DNA of 21,955 nucleotides from contig JBKHYJ010000065.1 of NCBI GenBank assembly GCA_046565505.1, forward strand, positions 1-21,955, in the 5' to 3' direction. Source of the stretch: JBKHYJ01 sp046565505. Lineage in GTDB: Bacteria; Acidobacteriota; Blastocatellia; UBA7656. The notes below the pieces were generated by a model, which had not been told where the DNA came from, ran no database searches, and saw only the letters and a list, made by a program, of their open reading frames with translations. Positions 9,501 to 14,072 of this stretch are shown in pieces (positions within the stretch are counted from its first letter, which is position 1; every line of letters starts with the position of its first letter). A program made the translations under genes and the position numbers.

Positions 9501-10484
9501 AACCTTCAGCGTCGATTCGGCCAGCCCGTATGCCGGATAGAATGCGCTCCGGCTGAACCCGCACGGGCCGAATGCCGCGGCGAAGCGCTCGATGGTATCT
9601 TTGCGGACAGGCTCTGCCCCGTTGTAGGCGACGACCCAGCTCGACAGGTCAAGCGCCTCGCGCTGCTCGGGGCCGACCTTGCGCAGGCAAAGGTCATAGG
9701 CGAAATTCGGCCCGCCGCTGTGAGTCACACGATGGCGCGTTATAGCCCGTAGCCAGCTCGATGGGCTCTGAAGGAATAAGGCGGGCGGCATCAAAAGCCC
9801 ATGCATCCCGCTATAGACAGGTTGCACGACGCCTTCGATAAGCCCCATGTCATGGAAATGAGGCAGCCATGAAAGCGACACGCTGTCCGCCGTGTGGCCG
9901 AAGCCGTGGCTGATGTATGCGCAATTGTGAAGCACGTTTTCGTGGCTCACCATCACGCCTTTCGGCGCTGAGGTCGAGCCGGAAGTGTATTGAAGGTAAG
10001 CCAGGGAGCCGCCTTCGGGCGCGGGCGGGCGCCAGGCATCCGCGAGATGGGTTTCGACATCGTCGGTAGCCATCCAGCGCAATGACTTCAACTCCCGCGC
10101 CCGGTCTAGCAGAGGGCGCGACCTCGTGAGCACCGCCGAGGTCGTGAGGGCGACCGTCGCCCGCGCGTCCTCTGCGACCGCTCGCAGCCCCTCGTTGGCC
10201 CGGTTCAATCGGGGCGGGTAGGCAGGGACAGCGATTACTCCCGCGTAGAGACAGCCGAAAAAAGCCGCCACGTATTCCAGGCCGGGAGGGTAGAGCAACA
10301 GCGCGCGCTCGCCCGCCGCGGCGACGCTCTGAAGCAGGGCGGCGATAGCGCGCGCCCGCGCGTCCAGATCGCCGAAACTCAAGCCGGTCGCTTCTGCGTC
10401 CGCGCCCGCAAGGAATGTGTACACGACGCGGCCCGGAGAGCCTTCCGCCCGCCGCCGTAAGAGATCAACCAAAGTTGATGGCAC
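558..10484 (-). CDS. Lipopeptide NRPS: FAAL-ACP-C-A-PCP-E-C-A-PCP (3308 aa)
   Basis: Starts at GTG (10482-10484), with an in-frame TGA 8 codons upstream and a weak AAGGG Shine-Dalgarno. Domains by residue are as follows. Fatty acyl-AMP ligase 1-570: YTSGSTSAPKGV 166-177, GRLKDLIIIRGRNHYPQDIE 449-468. ACP 590-665: GLDSL, phosphopantetheine Ser624. Condensation 685-1125: HHIVADFWS, His814. Adenylation 1160-1670: YTSGSTGAPKG, NEYGPTEAT, Lys1648. PCP 1675-1745: LGGDS, Ser1705. Epimerisation 1755-2210: HHLAVDAVSW, His1889, FNYLGQ 2110-2115. Condensation 2226-2680: HHLLLDG, His2363, with the YPLSPAQQGMLFHSL opening typical of DCL domains. Adenylation 2690-3190. PCP 3195-3275: LGGHS, Ser3227. The tail 3276-3308 is helical and basic. 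Expected chemistry: fatty acid activated as acyl-AMP, loaded on the ACP, joined to amino acid 1, which is epimerised to D, then extended by amino acid 2. There is no thioesterase, so the chain passes to the next NRPS. Pocket residues read from motif alignment are DAENIGEICK (A1, not recognised) and DVFFLGATFK (A2, aliphatic-like). The reading frame is intact throughout. Confidence 0.97.
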   Translation of the reverse strand: MPSTLVDLLRRRAEGSPGRVVYTFLAGADAEATGLSFGDLDARARAIAALLQSVAAAGERALLLYPPGLEYVAAFFGCLYAGVIAVPAYPPRLNRANEGLRAVAEDARATVALTTSAVLTRSRPLLDRARELKSLRWMATDDVETHLADAWRPPAPEGGSLAYLQYTSGSTSAPKGVMVSHENVLHNCAYISHGFGHTADSVSLSWLPHFHDMGLIEGVVQPVYSGMHGLLMPPALFLQSPSSWLRAITRHRVTHSGGPNFAYDLCLRKVGPEQREALDLSSWVVAYNGAEPVRKDTIERFAAAFGPCGFSRSAFYPAYGLAESTLKVCGGLKGEGPVYFDVRADELERNRVADAAGDENGGARSLVSSGRAMLDTEIAIVDPETMNRCAPDEVGEVWVSSPSVAQGYWDKPEETERAFRARVPGAGGGRYLRTGDLGFLKDGELFVTGRLKDLIIIRGRNHYPQDIERTVEQSHPALRPNSGAAFSVDDGEERLVIVQELDHRRRADANEVIEAIRRAVAESHEVDVSALALVKVGSVPKTSSGKVRRGACRGLFLEGRLEATALWREGDVRVSERPEAVPATPAESREALEAWLASRLAARLRADPSEIDLSKPLAEYGLDSLAAVELMHGIEVSLGLSLPMASILYSPTISDLASQAAAGGPALSAGPKPVLSQSGEVVTEHRLSRGQQALWFLHQISPESAAYNIAAAVRIRGDLDVSALRRTFEMLVARHPCLRSSFASALGEPIQLIHEKAELFFQREDVVDWDDARFSGRLVEEARRPFHLERGPLLRLYLFARASDEHVLLLVVHHIVADFWSLAVLVDEMGALYGAEKDGRPVTLAPLDFQYADYVRWQEEMLAGAEGERLWAYWREQLSGELPSLALPTDRPRPPAQTYAGASHSFRLEPELAAAVRALGQSRGATLYMTVLASFLTLLHRYTGQEDITVGSPTSGRSSAGLAGLVGYFVNPVVIRADFSRNPTFEQFLCQARETVRAAFEHQDYPFALLVKRIEPERDASRSPLFQSMFVLQKSHLHDEEDLSAFALGEAGGRLKLGALDVESMALERRVAQFDLTLSIAEAKGAVAASLEYNTDLFDAITVERMAAHFRTLVEALARDPFKQVSDLPLMSLAQQRQLLVEWNDTYQTRPENRCAHELFEAWAARTPDADAVIFGDSRLTYKELNDRADQLASVLRGVGVGPESRVALLLERSLEMVVSLLAILKAGAAYVPLGATIPTERLAFMLEDSRAEVVLTEERLTDRLPEKRPKIICPDIPREPLAAANAGNLEGKATASNLAYIIYTSGSTGAPKGVMIEHRTLVRYIEWMGDRYEFGPGDRLLQFSSISFDASVEDIFGSLTSGATLVLPAESAMGSASSFVDECRKHEVTVVNLPTAYWHELVVNTTSEDWASIERLRVFIVGGERALAGRLRDWRKMAGRRVRFANEYGPTEATICSTAWEPAHNADAEPGEIPIGRPIRNVRAYILDRRLRPVPIGVVGELHIGGLNLARGYHERPDLTAEKFIPNPFSDEPGGRLYRTGDLARYLPEGDIEFAGRTDHQVKVRGFRIELGEVEAALGQHPLVADVAVLAKEAASGALRLVAYVVANEDALTTGDLRGFARKKLPDYMVPSAFVLIDRLPLTPAGKLNYRALPEPTQTAAESGAAFATAHSAAEKQLAKIWADVLKLEQVGVHDNFFELGGDSILSIQVVARAREAGFDISPKQIFECPTVAELAAVAGSGHTGEAEQGPVTGESPLTPIQQWFFRQRQPDIQHWNMAALFETREELDPALLAAALNRLLEHHDSLRLRFVETPSGWRQHIAPIGGAPPLQVVDLSELHAAEHGIAFENAASGAQASLDLTDGPIIRAVLFRMGCGAPGRLLMIIHHLAVDAVSWRILMEDFEVAYTQLQRGAPAQLPGKTTSFKRWAERLNEFANSEAVRGEADYWLNEIGGGADRLPVDFRGGGNLEGSARTVSCSLGEGQTRSLLRDVPEVYHTQINDALLAALAEAFARRTGSHSLLVELEGHGREEVIEGVDLSRTAGWFTTAFPVKLAPGATFKPGEALKRVKERLRRVPNRGIGYGLLRYACADAEAAEKVRSLPEPEVSFNYLGQLDQSFAGLSLLKPIPGAAGRTRSGRAKRSHLIEINAGVIGGRLQLEWTYSESTHRRETIAGLADEFINALGSIIDHCLSDDAGGHTPSDFPLARLDQRRLDDLLASVGNVEDIYPLSPAQQGMLFHSLYAPRAAMYVGQLTLTLKGHLDKSALERAWRQVVNRHTALRSTFAWEGLDEPLQIVRKDVRLSLVEEDWREVAAAEQAGRVQSFLESDRRLGFDLTEQPLMRQALIRLSEDSYQFVWTHHHLLLDGWSMSLVLEEVFPLYEAIVGDRRPRLERSRPYRDYIAWLGRQDGRPAELFWRESLKGFTAPTPLPAGRDDASAESETGIERKRLPQPLTAGLRSLARLRHLTLSTLIEAAWAVLLARYSGERAVVFGTTVSGRPAGLAGVEKMVGLFINTLPMRVEVRPGESPVTLMKRIQALQSEMRQYEFSPLVKIQEWCGLPRGVSLFDSIVVFENYPLNAEELKRGLSFDISEARSFEKTNYPVALVVMPGPELMIEALYDGGRFDAATVGRMLGHLEVLLEQIAADAARRVSDLSILTEQERRLLLVEFNDTRTDYPSGAGLAELFEQQAARTPEAIAVEFEGERLTYGELNARANRLANYLRRRGVGAETLVGISMGRSADMVVGMVGVLKSGGAYVPLDPTHPKQRLAFMLEDAGVRVTLSEGRLLERLPGNGAQVICLDREWQEIARESESAPRSGTGGDNLAYVMYTSGSTGAPKGVSITQGAISRLVINSNYVRLGPADGVAQVSNSSFDVATFEVWGALLNGARLVVLTADIALSPRQFAGQLRDAQITVMFLTSSLFNEVARQAPDSLGSVRHLLVGGEAVDPGWCREVLASGPPARLLNAYGPTESTTFALWQEVRSVDENAKTIPIGRPLSNTRAYVLDDDMNPLPAGVVGQLYIGGEGLARCYWNRPDLTAERFIPDPFGSDPGGRLYKTGDLVRHLEDGRVDYLGRNDHQVKLRGFRIELGEIESALKQMPGVREAIVLARGGAPADKRLVAYMVCGPEPPPTTHEVRRFITERLPDYMAPSAVVIIDGLPLTPNGKLDRDALSRLGEAAPISEESYVAPRNSVEAAVAAIWAEILGIERVGAHDNFFDLGGHSLLATRVISGIRYVFKVDLPLKALFESATVAEMASAVIANESKPGQAQKIARVLEKMESLSAEDRDRMLREKRRGRTGHEGH

Positions 10485-10596
10485 GAGATTAGCCCTTAAG
10501 CCCTTTCACAATAAACCCCATAACCCGATGCCCGATCCAACGTCAAAAAGTCGAGTGGTGATCTGGAATACCTTAGGGCAAGCTTCTTATCGTCCG

Positions 10597-10624
10597 ATTA
10601 AATGCTATCTTGTTGAGTTGTCAG
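10597..10624 (-). promoter_or_regulatory. Candidate sigma-70-type promoter for the NRPS operon
   Basis: Read on the minus strand there is CTGACA (10619-10624, 5 of 6 to the -35 consensus), a 16-bp spacer and TTTAAT (10597-10602, 5 of 6 to the -10 consensus). Transcription would start near 10590, about 105 nt before the GTG start of the NRPS. The -35 box is one arm of the inverted repeat at 10619-10637, so a protein bound there would compete with or contact RNA polymerase. The match is by eye; no transcript data were available. Confidence 0.45.
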
Positions 10625-10637
10625 TGACTCCCTGACA
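10619..10637. promoter_or_regulatory. Inverted repeat TGTCAG-N7-CTGACA, candidate operator
   Basis: Perfect 6-bp arms at 10619-10624 and 10632-10637 with a 7-nt spacer. The spacing resembles a site for a dimeric helix-turn-helix protein, and the neighbouring gene encodes a Crp/Fnr-family regulator, whose family binds two-fold symmetric sites such as TGTGA-N6-TCACA. The left arm coincides with the proposed -35 box. Assigning it to that regulator is inference. Confidence 0.4.
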
Positions 10638-10655
10638 GCGTATCAAATGCCAATG

Positions 10656-10672
10656 CATGAAATTACATCATG
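10656..10672. promoter_or_regulatory. Inverted repeat CATGA-N7-TCATG, possible second operator
   Basis: Perfect 5-bp arms (10656-10660 and 10668-10672) around a 7-nt AT-rich spacer, centred 36 bp upstream of the centre of the TGTCAG-N7-CTGACA repeat with respect to NRPS transcription. The same spacer length hints that one dimeric protein could use both sites, but the arm sequences differ, so they could serve different regulators or be chance. Confidence 0.25.
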
Positions 10673-10747
10673 AGGTGCGGGGACGCAAGCGTGGTCGGCC
10701 TCACAAACATGGCGGCGCTTGAGTCGCCAAGAGGCGGGATCATTTTC

Positions 10748-10783
10748 CGGCCGCCGCGGGCAAAAAACTGCCGGCGGCGGCCG
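10748..10783. other. Strong GC stem-loop between regulator and NRPS
   Basis: Arms 10748-10761 and 10770-10783 pair at 13 of 14 positions around an 8-nt A-rich loop (10762-10769). In the direction of the regulator and NRPS genes the stem is followed by GGAAAATG and has no U-tract, so it is not a textbook intrinsic terminator. It could end or stabilise the regulator transcript about 200 nt after its stop, or separate it from the NRPS promoter. Confidence 0.45.
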
Positions 10784-10980
10784 TGAGCACAGGCGAGCCG
10801 CGGGCGCGGGCAATACGAAAGGAGGCGCTGCGGGGTTATGACAAAACGTATTCGCCGGCGCGCCCGAATTTCAGGCCCGCCCGACACGCCCCGCGCGCGC
10901 TCCCTGCGGCGAAGGTCTCGCGCCGGCCGGCTGGCTCGCGTGTTATTTCGTCTTCGGGTCGCTTATCGGCGTTACATGTC

Positions 10981-11673
10981 TCAGAGCTCGCTTAATTCCA
11001 GCAACGCCCTCTTGTCGAGTATGGTTATCGTCTTGCGCCCGATATCTATCAGCCTGTCGCTCTTCATGGTCCGAAGTACAGTTGTCACGGTCTCGCGATA
11101 TACGCCGATCTTCTCACCCAGCTCGCCATGCGTGAGGCCGTCGACTATTATCCCCTCGCCGGCGAGCTTCAGTAAGAGCGCCGCCACCCTGGAGTCAACA
11201 AGTTGAAAGGACGACCTGTAATGCTGGGTCTCGATCTCTGCCAGCCTGCGGCCTATCTTCTCAAGAATCGAGAAAGGGTTAGCCTTTATCCATTCCTTTA
11301 CCACCTCACCGTTCATCACTGTAACCGTGACCCCTGATGGTCCGACAATCGCCCTCGTGCCGAGCATGGTCTGGCCTAGTAAAGATAGCTCGCCGAATAT
11401 CATGCCCTCTTCTAATTTCTTTACCATGTAATCGTGGTGCGTGTGCCAGATTTCCACCATGCCCTGCTTTATCAGCATCAACTCGTCTTTGCACCGTATG
11501 ATGCGGTGCGGGCTAAATGTTTGAGTGGGCAAGTCCTCAAGAATGCGCGCCTCGGGCAAGTCTTTGATGTGCAGGTACCCGATCTTCCTGGCGAGGGAGG
11601 CGGCAGAGAGGGCTTTAGTTTTTTCACTCAGTAGGTGCTTCCGGCGGCGGGAGATTTGTAGTTTTTTGCTCAT
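10981..11673 (-). CDS. Crp/Fnr-family transcriptional regulator (230 aa)
   Basis: The protein has an N-terminal basic segment (residues 1-30) and a cyclic-nucleotide-binding-like beta-barrel at about 40-125 with the FGELSLLG turn (93-100) followed by Arg107. A long dimerisation helix lies near 120-150, and a Crp-type winged helix-turn-helix follows at about 177-205 (THGELGEKIGVYRETVTTVL) with a C-terminal wing. The barrel has no FNR-like cysteine cluster, so iron-sulphur oxygen sensing looks unlikely; the ligand is unknown. I chose the ATG at 11671-11673, although its Shine-Dalgarno is poor. The frame stays open to a GTG at 11793, but those 40 extra residues look non-coding and do not resemble the family. 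It lies directly upstream of the lipopeptide NRPS on the same strand, so it is the obvious candidate local regulator, which is inference. Confidence 0.9.
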   Translation of the reverse strand: MSKKLQISRRRKHLLSEKTKALSAASLARKIGYLHIKDLPEARILEDLPTQTFSPHRIIRCKDELMLIKQGMVEIWHTHHDYMVKKLEEGMIFGELSLLGQTMLGTRAIVGPSGVTVTVMNGEVVKEWIKANPFSILEKIGRRLAEIETQHYRSSFQLVDSRVAALLLKLAGEGIIVDGLTHGELGEKIGVYRETVTTVLRTMKSDRLIDIGRKTITILDKRALLELSEL

Positions 11674-11997
11674 AAGAATAAAGACGCGGGAACGCTGTGG
11701 AGACCAGTTTCCCTGTGCATTCAAAGCTCCGTTATGTGTGACCCTCCGGCTAGAACGGAGGAATCCGGCTAACCCGTATTCGCAATCCTGCACACCGCCG
11801 AGTCGTCACACTCGACGCGCTATGGACGGGGGCCAGCTTACTGAAAGAGCGGGACGCTGCCGGGCCTATCTCCTAGGTTGATAGTCCATAGGCTGACAAA
11901 CTACAGGGACTGCTAAACAAACTTCCTCAGGACACCTTCAAAGTGCCTTTAGGCGGCGTAAATTGAAGCCCGCGACGCGGAACAATCATCCGGGCTC

Positions 11998-12117
11998 CCT
12001 GCCGGCTACACCGGCAGGCGGCTAAAGGGCAAGAAACCAAATCTAACAGCAAAGACGGCCGGTACACCGGCAAAAGCATCAGAGGGTAGCCCGCCCGGGT
12101 TACACGGGGCCCCCTAC
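11998..12117. repeat. Three short hairpins sharing a TACA loop core
   Basis: Hairpin 1 (11998-12018) has a perfect 8-bp stem and a CTACA loop. Hairpin 2 (12058-12071) has a 5-bp stem and a TACA loop. Hairpin 3 (12086-12117) has an outer GTAG/CTAC stem, an inner CCCG/CGGG stem and GTTACA in the loop. All three place TACA (TGTA on the other strand) inside a CCGG-rich stem. The repetition suggests a related unit used three times rather than chance. Strand and function cannot be told from sequence. Confidence 0.4.
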
Positions 12118-12156
12118 ATGCCAAGAGGGAGTGATAATACCGACCTTACGCTTTTA

Positions 12157-12185
12157 TCGAACGCCTCTTTTTGAAAGGCGTTCGA
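12157..12185. repeat. Perfect 10-bp stem-loop
   Basis: TCGAACGCCT (12157-12166) and AGGCGTTCGA (12176-12185) are exact reverse complements around a 9-nt loop. On neither strand is the stem followed by a T-tract, so it is not a standard terminator. It is the first of four hairpins packed into 12157-12278. Confidence 0.5.
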
Positions 12186-12192
12186 CCGCAGG

Positions 12193-12278
12193 CTGCGCGT
12201 GTCGCGCAGGCGACGATAACCGGCGGCGCACACCGCCGCGTGACATTCGTGCGCGGCGAGGACGGATCACACGAATGT
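12193..12278. repeat. Cluster of three more hairpins
   Basis: CTGCGCG-TGT-CGCGCAG (12193-12209), CGGCGG-N6-CCGCCG (12221-12238) and ACATTCGTG-N18-CACGAATGT (12243-12278) lie one after another with small gaps. With the 12157-12185 hairpin they form a nearly continuous array of stems about 120 bp long, 300-400 bp downstream of the SGNH hydrolase stop codon. Confidence 0.45.
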
Positions 12279-12575
12279 AAAAGCGGCTATCGGCCCGTGA
12301 CGACCCATCAGACTGCTGCTCCCACTGTCCTGCTGCTGCAATCGGAATACTTTCGATGTCTCTATTAGTTTTGGCCTCGACTGAAAGCTTGAACTGCCAA
12401 GCCCCAGTCACGACCGGGATGCACACCGCTCAAGTGGCGGAACAATTTAGGTGTGCTTGCCGATTGTATCCGAAAATACAAACTAATCAAGGGCGGGACG
12501 ACATTTTTTTAGCAAGTCAGTGATTTGGCGGGCGGCAAAAGGAATTTACCGCCCGGTTTCGTAGCGCCGCGCGAA

Positions 12576-13880
12576 TTACCGAGCCGCGGTGATGACGACT
12601 TGATACCTGTGCGGCGCGGCGAGCGCCCGCGCACGGTCGCCCACAGCGCTTATGAGCAGGTCGAGCCCGTTGACGGCGTCGGTCGTCGCCTTGTAGTCCG
12701 CCGCGAACGGCAACTCAATTTGCCGCCACCTGAAAAAGAACAGGTCGGCGCGCTTCCGCACGAGCGCCGCCAGGCCGCGCGACTCTTCCGTCGCCTTCTT
12801 GGACAACGCGCCGAGCGGGATGCCGCCCGAGAGGGCTTCGTCCGTGTACTGCCCCGCGTCGGCCCCATCGACTGTGACGTTATAGCTGCCTGGGGCCAGG
12901 CCCGCGACGTGCAGGTTGATCGCGCCCAATTCCATTATTTCCGGCCTCACCCTGCGAAGGGTTTCGGAAGGCGGCGGGGCCGGCCAGGGGAGCGGCCCGC
13001 TTACGGTGAAGTCGGCAGTCTTATTCGCCGCGGCGCTTGCCCGGATGGTTATCCGCTCGCCACTAACGGGCGCACCCCAGGCGCGAATTATCTCCGCGGC
13101 CATGACGAGTTGGCCGTCCGCCTCGGGATGCACCCCATCGTTTAAGAAGGTGTAGGAAGGGTCTTGCCTCTTTGCGCGCGCCAACGCTTCTGTCGTAACC
13201 GAGTGCAGGTCGATCACCTGCACCTGCTCGCGCGCGGCAAGCCGTTTGGCCGATTCGCTGTAACGGTCGAGTACGTCGTTATACCTGTCCGTCAGCGACC
13301 AGGGGGTGTGGCGCGTGCCGTCATAGACGGTCGGCGTCATAACGTATATGCGCGCGCCCGTTTTACTTTTCAACTCCCGGATGATCGTTGTCAGCCCGTC
13401 CTCATACGCCTTCAACGTGGGCTCATCAAAATCGCGATACCGCCCATCGTTCATCCCAAAAAGGAGCGTGACGACTGTGGGCCTGTGGTCTATTACGTCG
13501 CGCTTGATCCGAGCGAGTGCGCCCACGCCCGCGCAGGGCTGGCATTCATTCCCCGCCACCTTGTCGCCGCCCCAGCCCGTGTTGATGAACTGCACGCGGC
13601 GGTTCGGGTAATGAGTCAACACGTAATGCTCGACGTATGTAGTGTAGAGCCGCTGTTCCGTGATGCTGTCGCCGAAAAATACTACGCGGTCGCCATCCCT
13701 GAGGGCGAAGTCGGTTTCTTGTTTGCCGGGTTGAGTCGCGGGCGATGACAGTGACCTGTGCCCGGCCCGCCGCGCGACAGTGAGACCGCGCGCAGCCACG
13801 TCCGCGGACGCGGCGGCCAGCATCGCCAACACAGAAGAAAGCAACAAACACAGGTTCGCTCTTCGTTTCCTTACGGACAT
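12576..13880 (-). CDS. Secreted SGNH/GDSL-family hydrolase (434 aa)
   Basis: Expected to be an exported esterase, lipase or carbohydrate deacetylase; the substrate is unknown. Residues 1-30 form a signal peptide: a basic SVRKRR head, a hydrophobic core and an ASADVAA cleavage region. The SGNH blocks are all present: GDS with nucleophile Ser72 (FFGDSITEQ), GWGGD with oxyanion Gly at 104-105, GMND with Asn144, and DGVHP with Asp248 and His251. The catalytic domain ends near residue 270. The remaining 160 residues form a C-terminal region seen in longer members of the family, which I cannot assign further. The start is ATG at 13878-13880, chosen because the signal peptide begins there; the Shine-Dalgarno is weak. 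It lies 192 bp downstream of the molybdenum hydroxylase on the same strand, so co-transcription is possible but not shown. Confidence 0.9.
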   Translation of the reverse strand: MSVRKRRANLCLLLSSVLAMLAAASADVAARGLTVARRAGHRSLSSPATQPGKQETDFALRDGDRVVFFGDSITEQRLYTTYVEHYVLTHYPNRRVQFINTGWGGDKVAGNECQPCAGVGALARIKRDVIDHRPTVVTLLFGMNDGRYRDFDEPTLKAYEDGLTTIIRELKSKTGARIYVMTPTVYDGTRHTPWSLTDRYNDVLDRYSESAKRLAAREQVQVIDLHSVTTEALARAKRQDPSYTFLNDGVHPEADGQLVMAAEIIRAWGAPVSGERITIRASAAANKTADFTVSGPLPWPAPPPSETLRRVRPEIMELGAINLHVAGLAPGSYNVTVDGADAGQYTDEALSGGIPLGALSKKATEESRGLAALVRKRADLFFFRWRQIELPFAADYKATTDAVNGLDLLISAVGDRARALAAPHRYQVVITAAR

Positions 13881-14072
13881 TCGTCTACCCCATCGGATGA
13901 ATCAATCAGGGCTCCACGTCTTCATTCGGGGTCAGTCCCCGGGCGCGTCTTCCCGGCATGCGGGACGGAGAAATAGGCGTGACGCGCCACCGCATTGCCT
14001 CTTCGGTCAGGAGCTTCCTCGCAAGCCCGGCGCGGTGATTCCCTTGCGACCCGGCGGCCAGCGCAAGCGGCG

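Larger units (their letters stand above)
10485..10980. other. Control region between Crp-family regulator and lipopeptide NRPS
   Basis: This 496-bp stretch has no convincing gene on either strand. It separates the regulator from the NRPS; both are read leftward. It holds a promoter candidate facing the NRPS (10597-10624), two inverted repeats with 7-nt spacers (10619-10637 and 10656-10672) and a strong GC hairpin (10748-10783), each listed separately. The part next to the NRPS (10485-10680) is clearly more AT-rich than its surroundings, as expected of a promoter region. The part next to the regulator (10790-10980) is very GC-rich and shows no poly-T terminator. Confidence 0.6.
11674..12575. 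other. 902-bp gene-free region dense in inverted repeats
   Basis: I find no convincing protein gene here on either strand. From 11820 to 12456 short perfect inverted repeats follow one another. They include CTATGGAC/GTCCATAG (11820-11827 and 11884-11891), CTTCAA/TTGAAG (11936-11968), GCCCG/CGGGC (11968-11995), CCTGCCGG/CCGGCAGG (11998-12018), GCCGG/CCGGC (12058-12071) and GTAG/CTAC (12086-12117). To the right are a 10-bp hairpin (12157-12185), a 7-bp hairpin (12193-12209), CGGCGG/CCGCCG (12221-12238), ACATTCGTG/CACGAATGT (12243-12278) and GCACACC/GGTGTGC (12421-12456). Possible explanations are a structured RNA, a dispersed non-coding repeat, or remains of a mobile element. No known RNA family could be matched with confidence. 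Confidence 0.55.

Noticed and set aside
10838..11206. Plus-strand Arg-rich open frame starting MTKRIRRR, with AAAGGAGG upstream
   Set aside because: The Shine-Dalgarno is about 13 nt from the ATG, the composition is a GC-bias artefact, and the 3' two thirds run antisense through the regulator gene.
11674..11793. 40-residue N-terminal extension of the Crp-like regulator from a GTG at 11793
   Set aside because: It does not resemble the family and looks like non-coding sequence; the ATG at 11673 gives a normal-length protein.
12021..12110. Resemblance to a GEMM-I (c-di-GMP) riboswitch: AAAGGGCAA, GCAAAG, GGGTAGC and GGGTTAC in the right order
   Set aside because: The conserved core blocks do not align without breaking the expected pairings, and no gene starts downstream on the plus strand until 18500. 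A covariance-model search would settle it.
11927..12124. Minus-strand 65-codon open frame in the structured region
   Set aside because: The product has no domain-like pattern and no ribosome site, and the frame runs through several hairpins; it is more likely part of the non-coding element.
12530..12554. GGGCGG/CCGCCC inverted repeat just after the SGNH hydrolase stop as a terminator
   Set aside because: The stem is only 6 bp with a 13-nt loop, and on the coding strand it is not followed by a T-tract.
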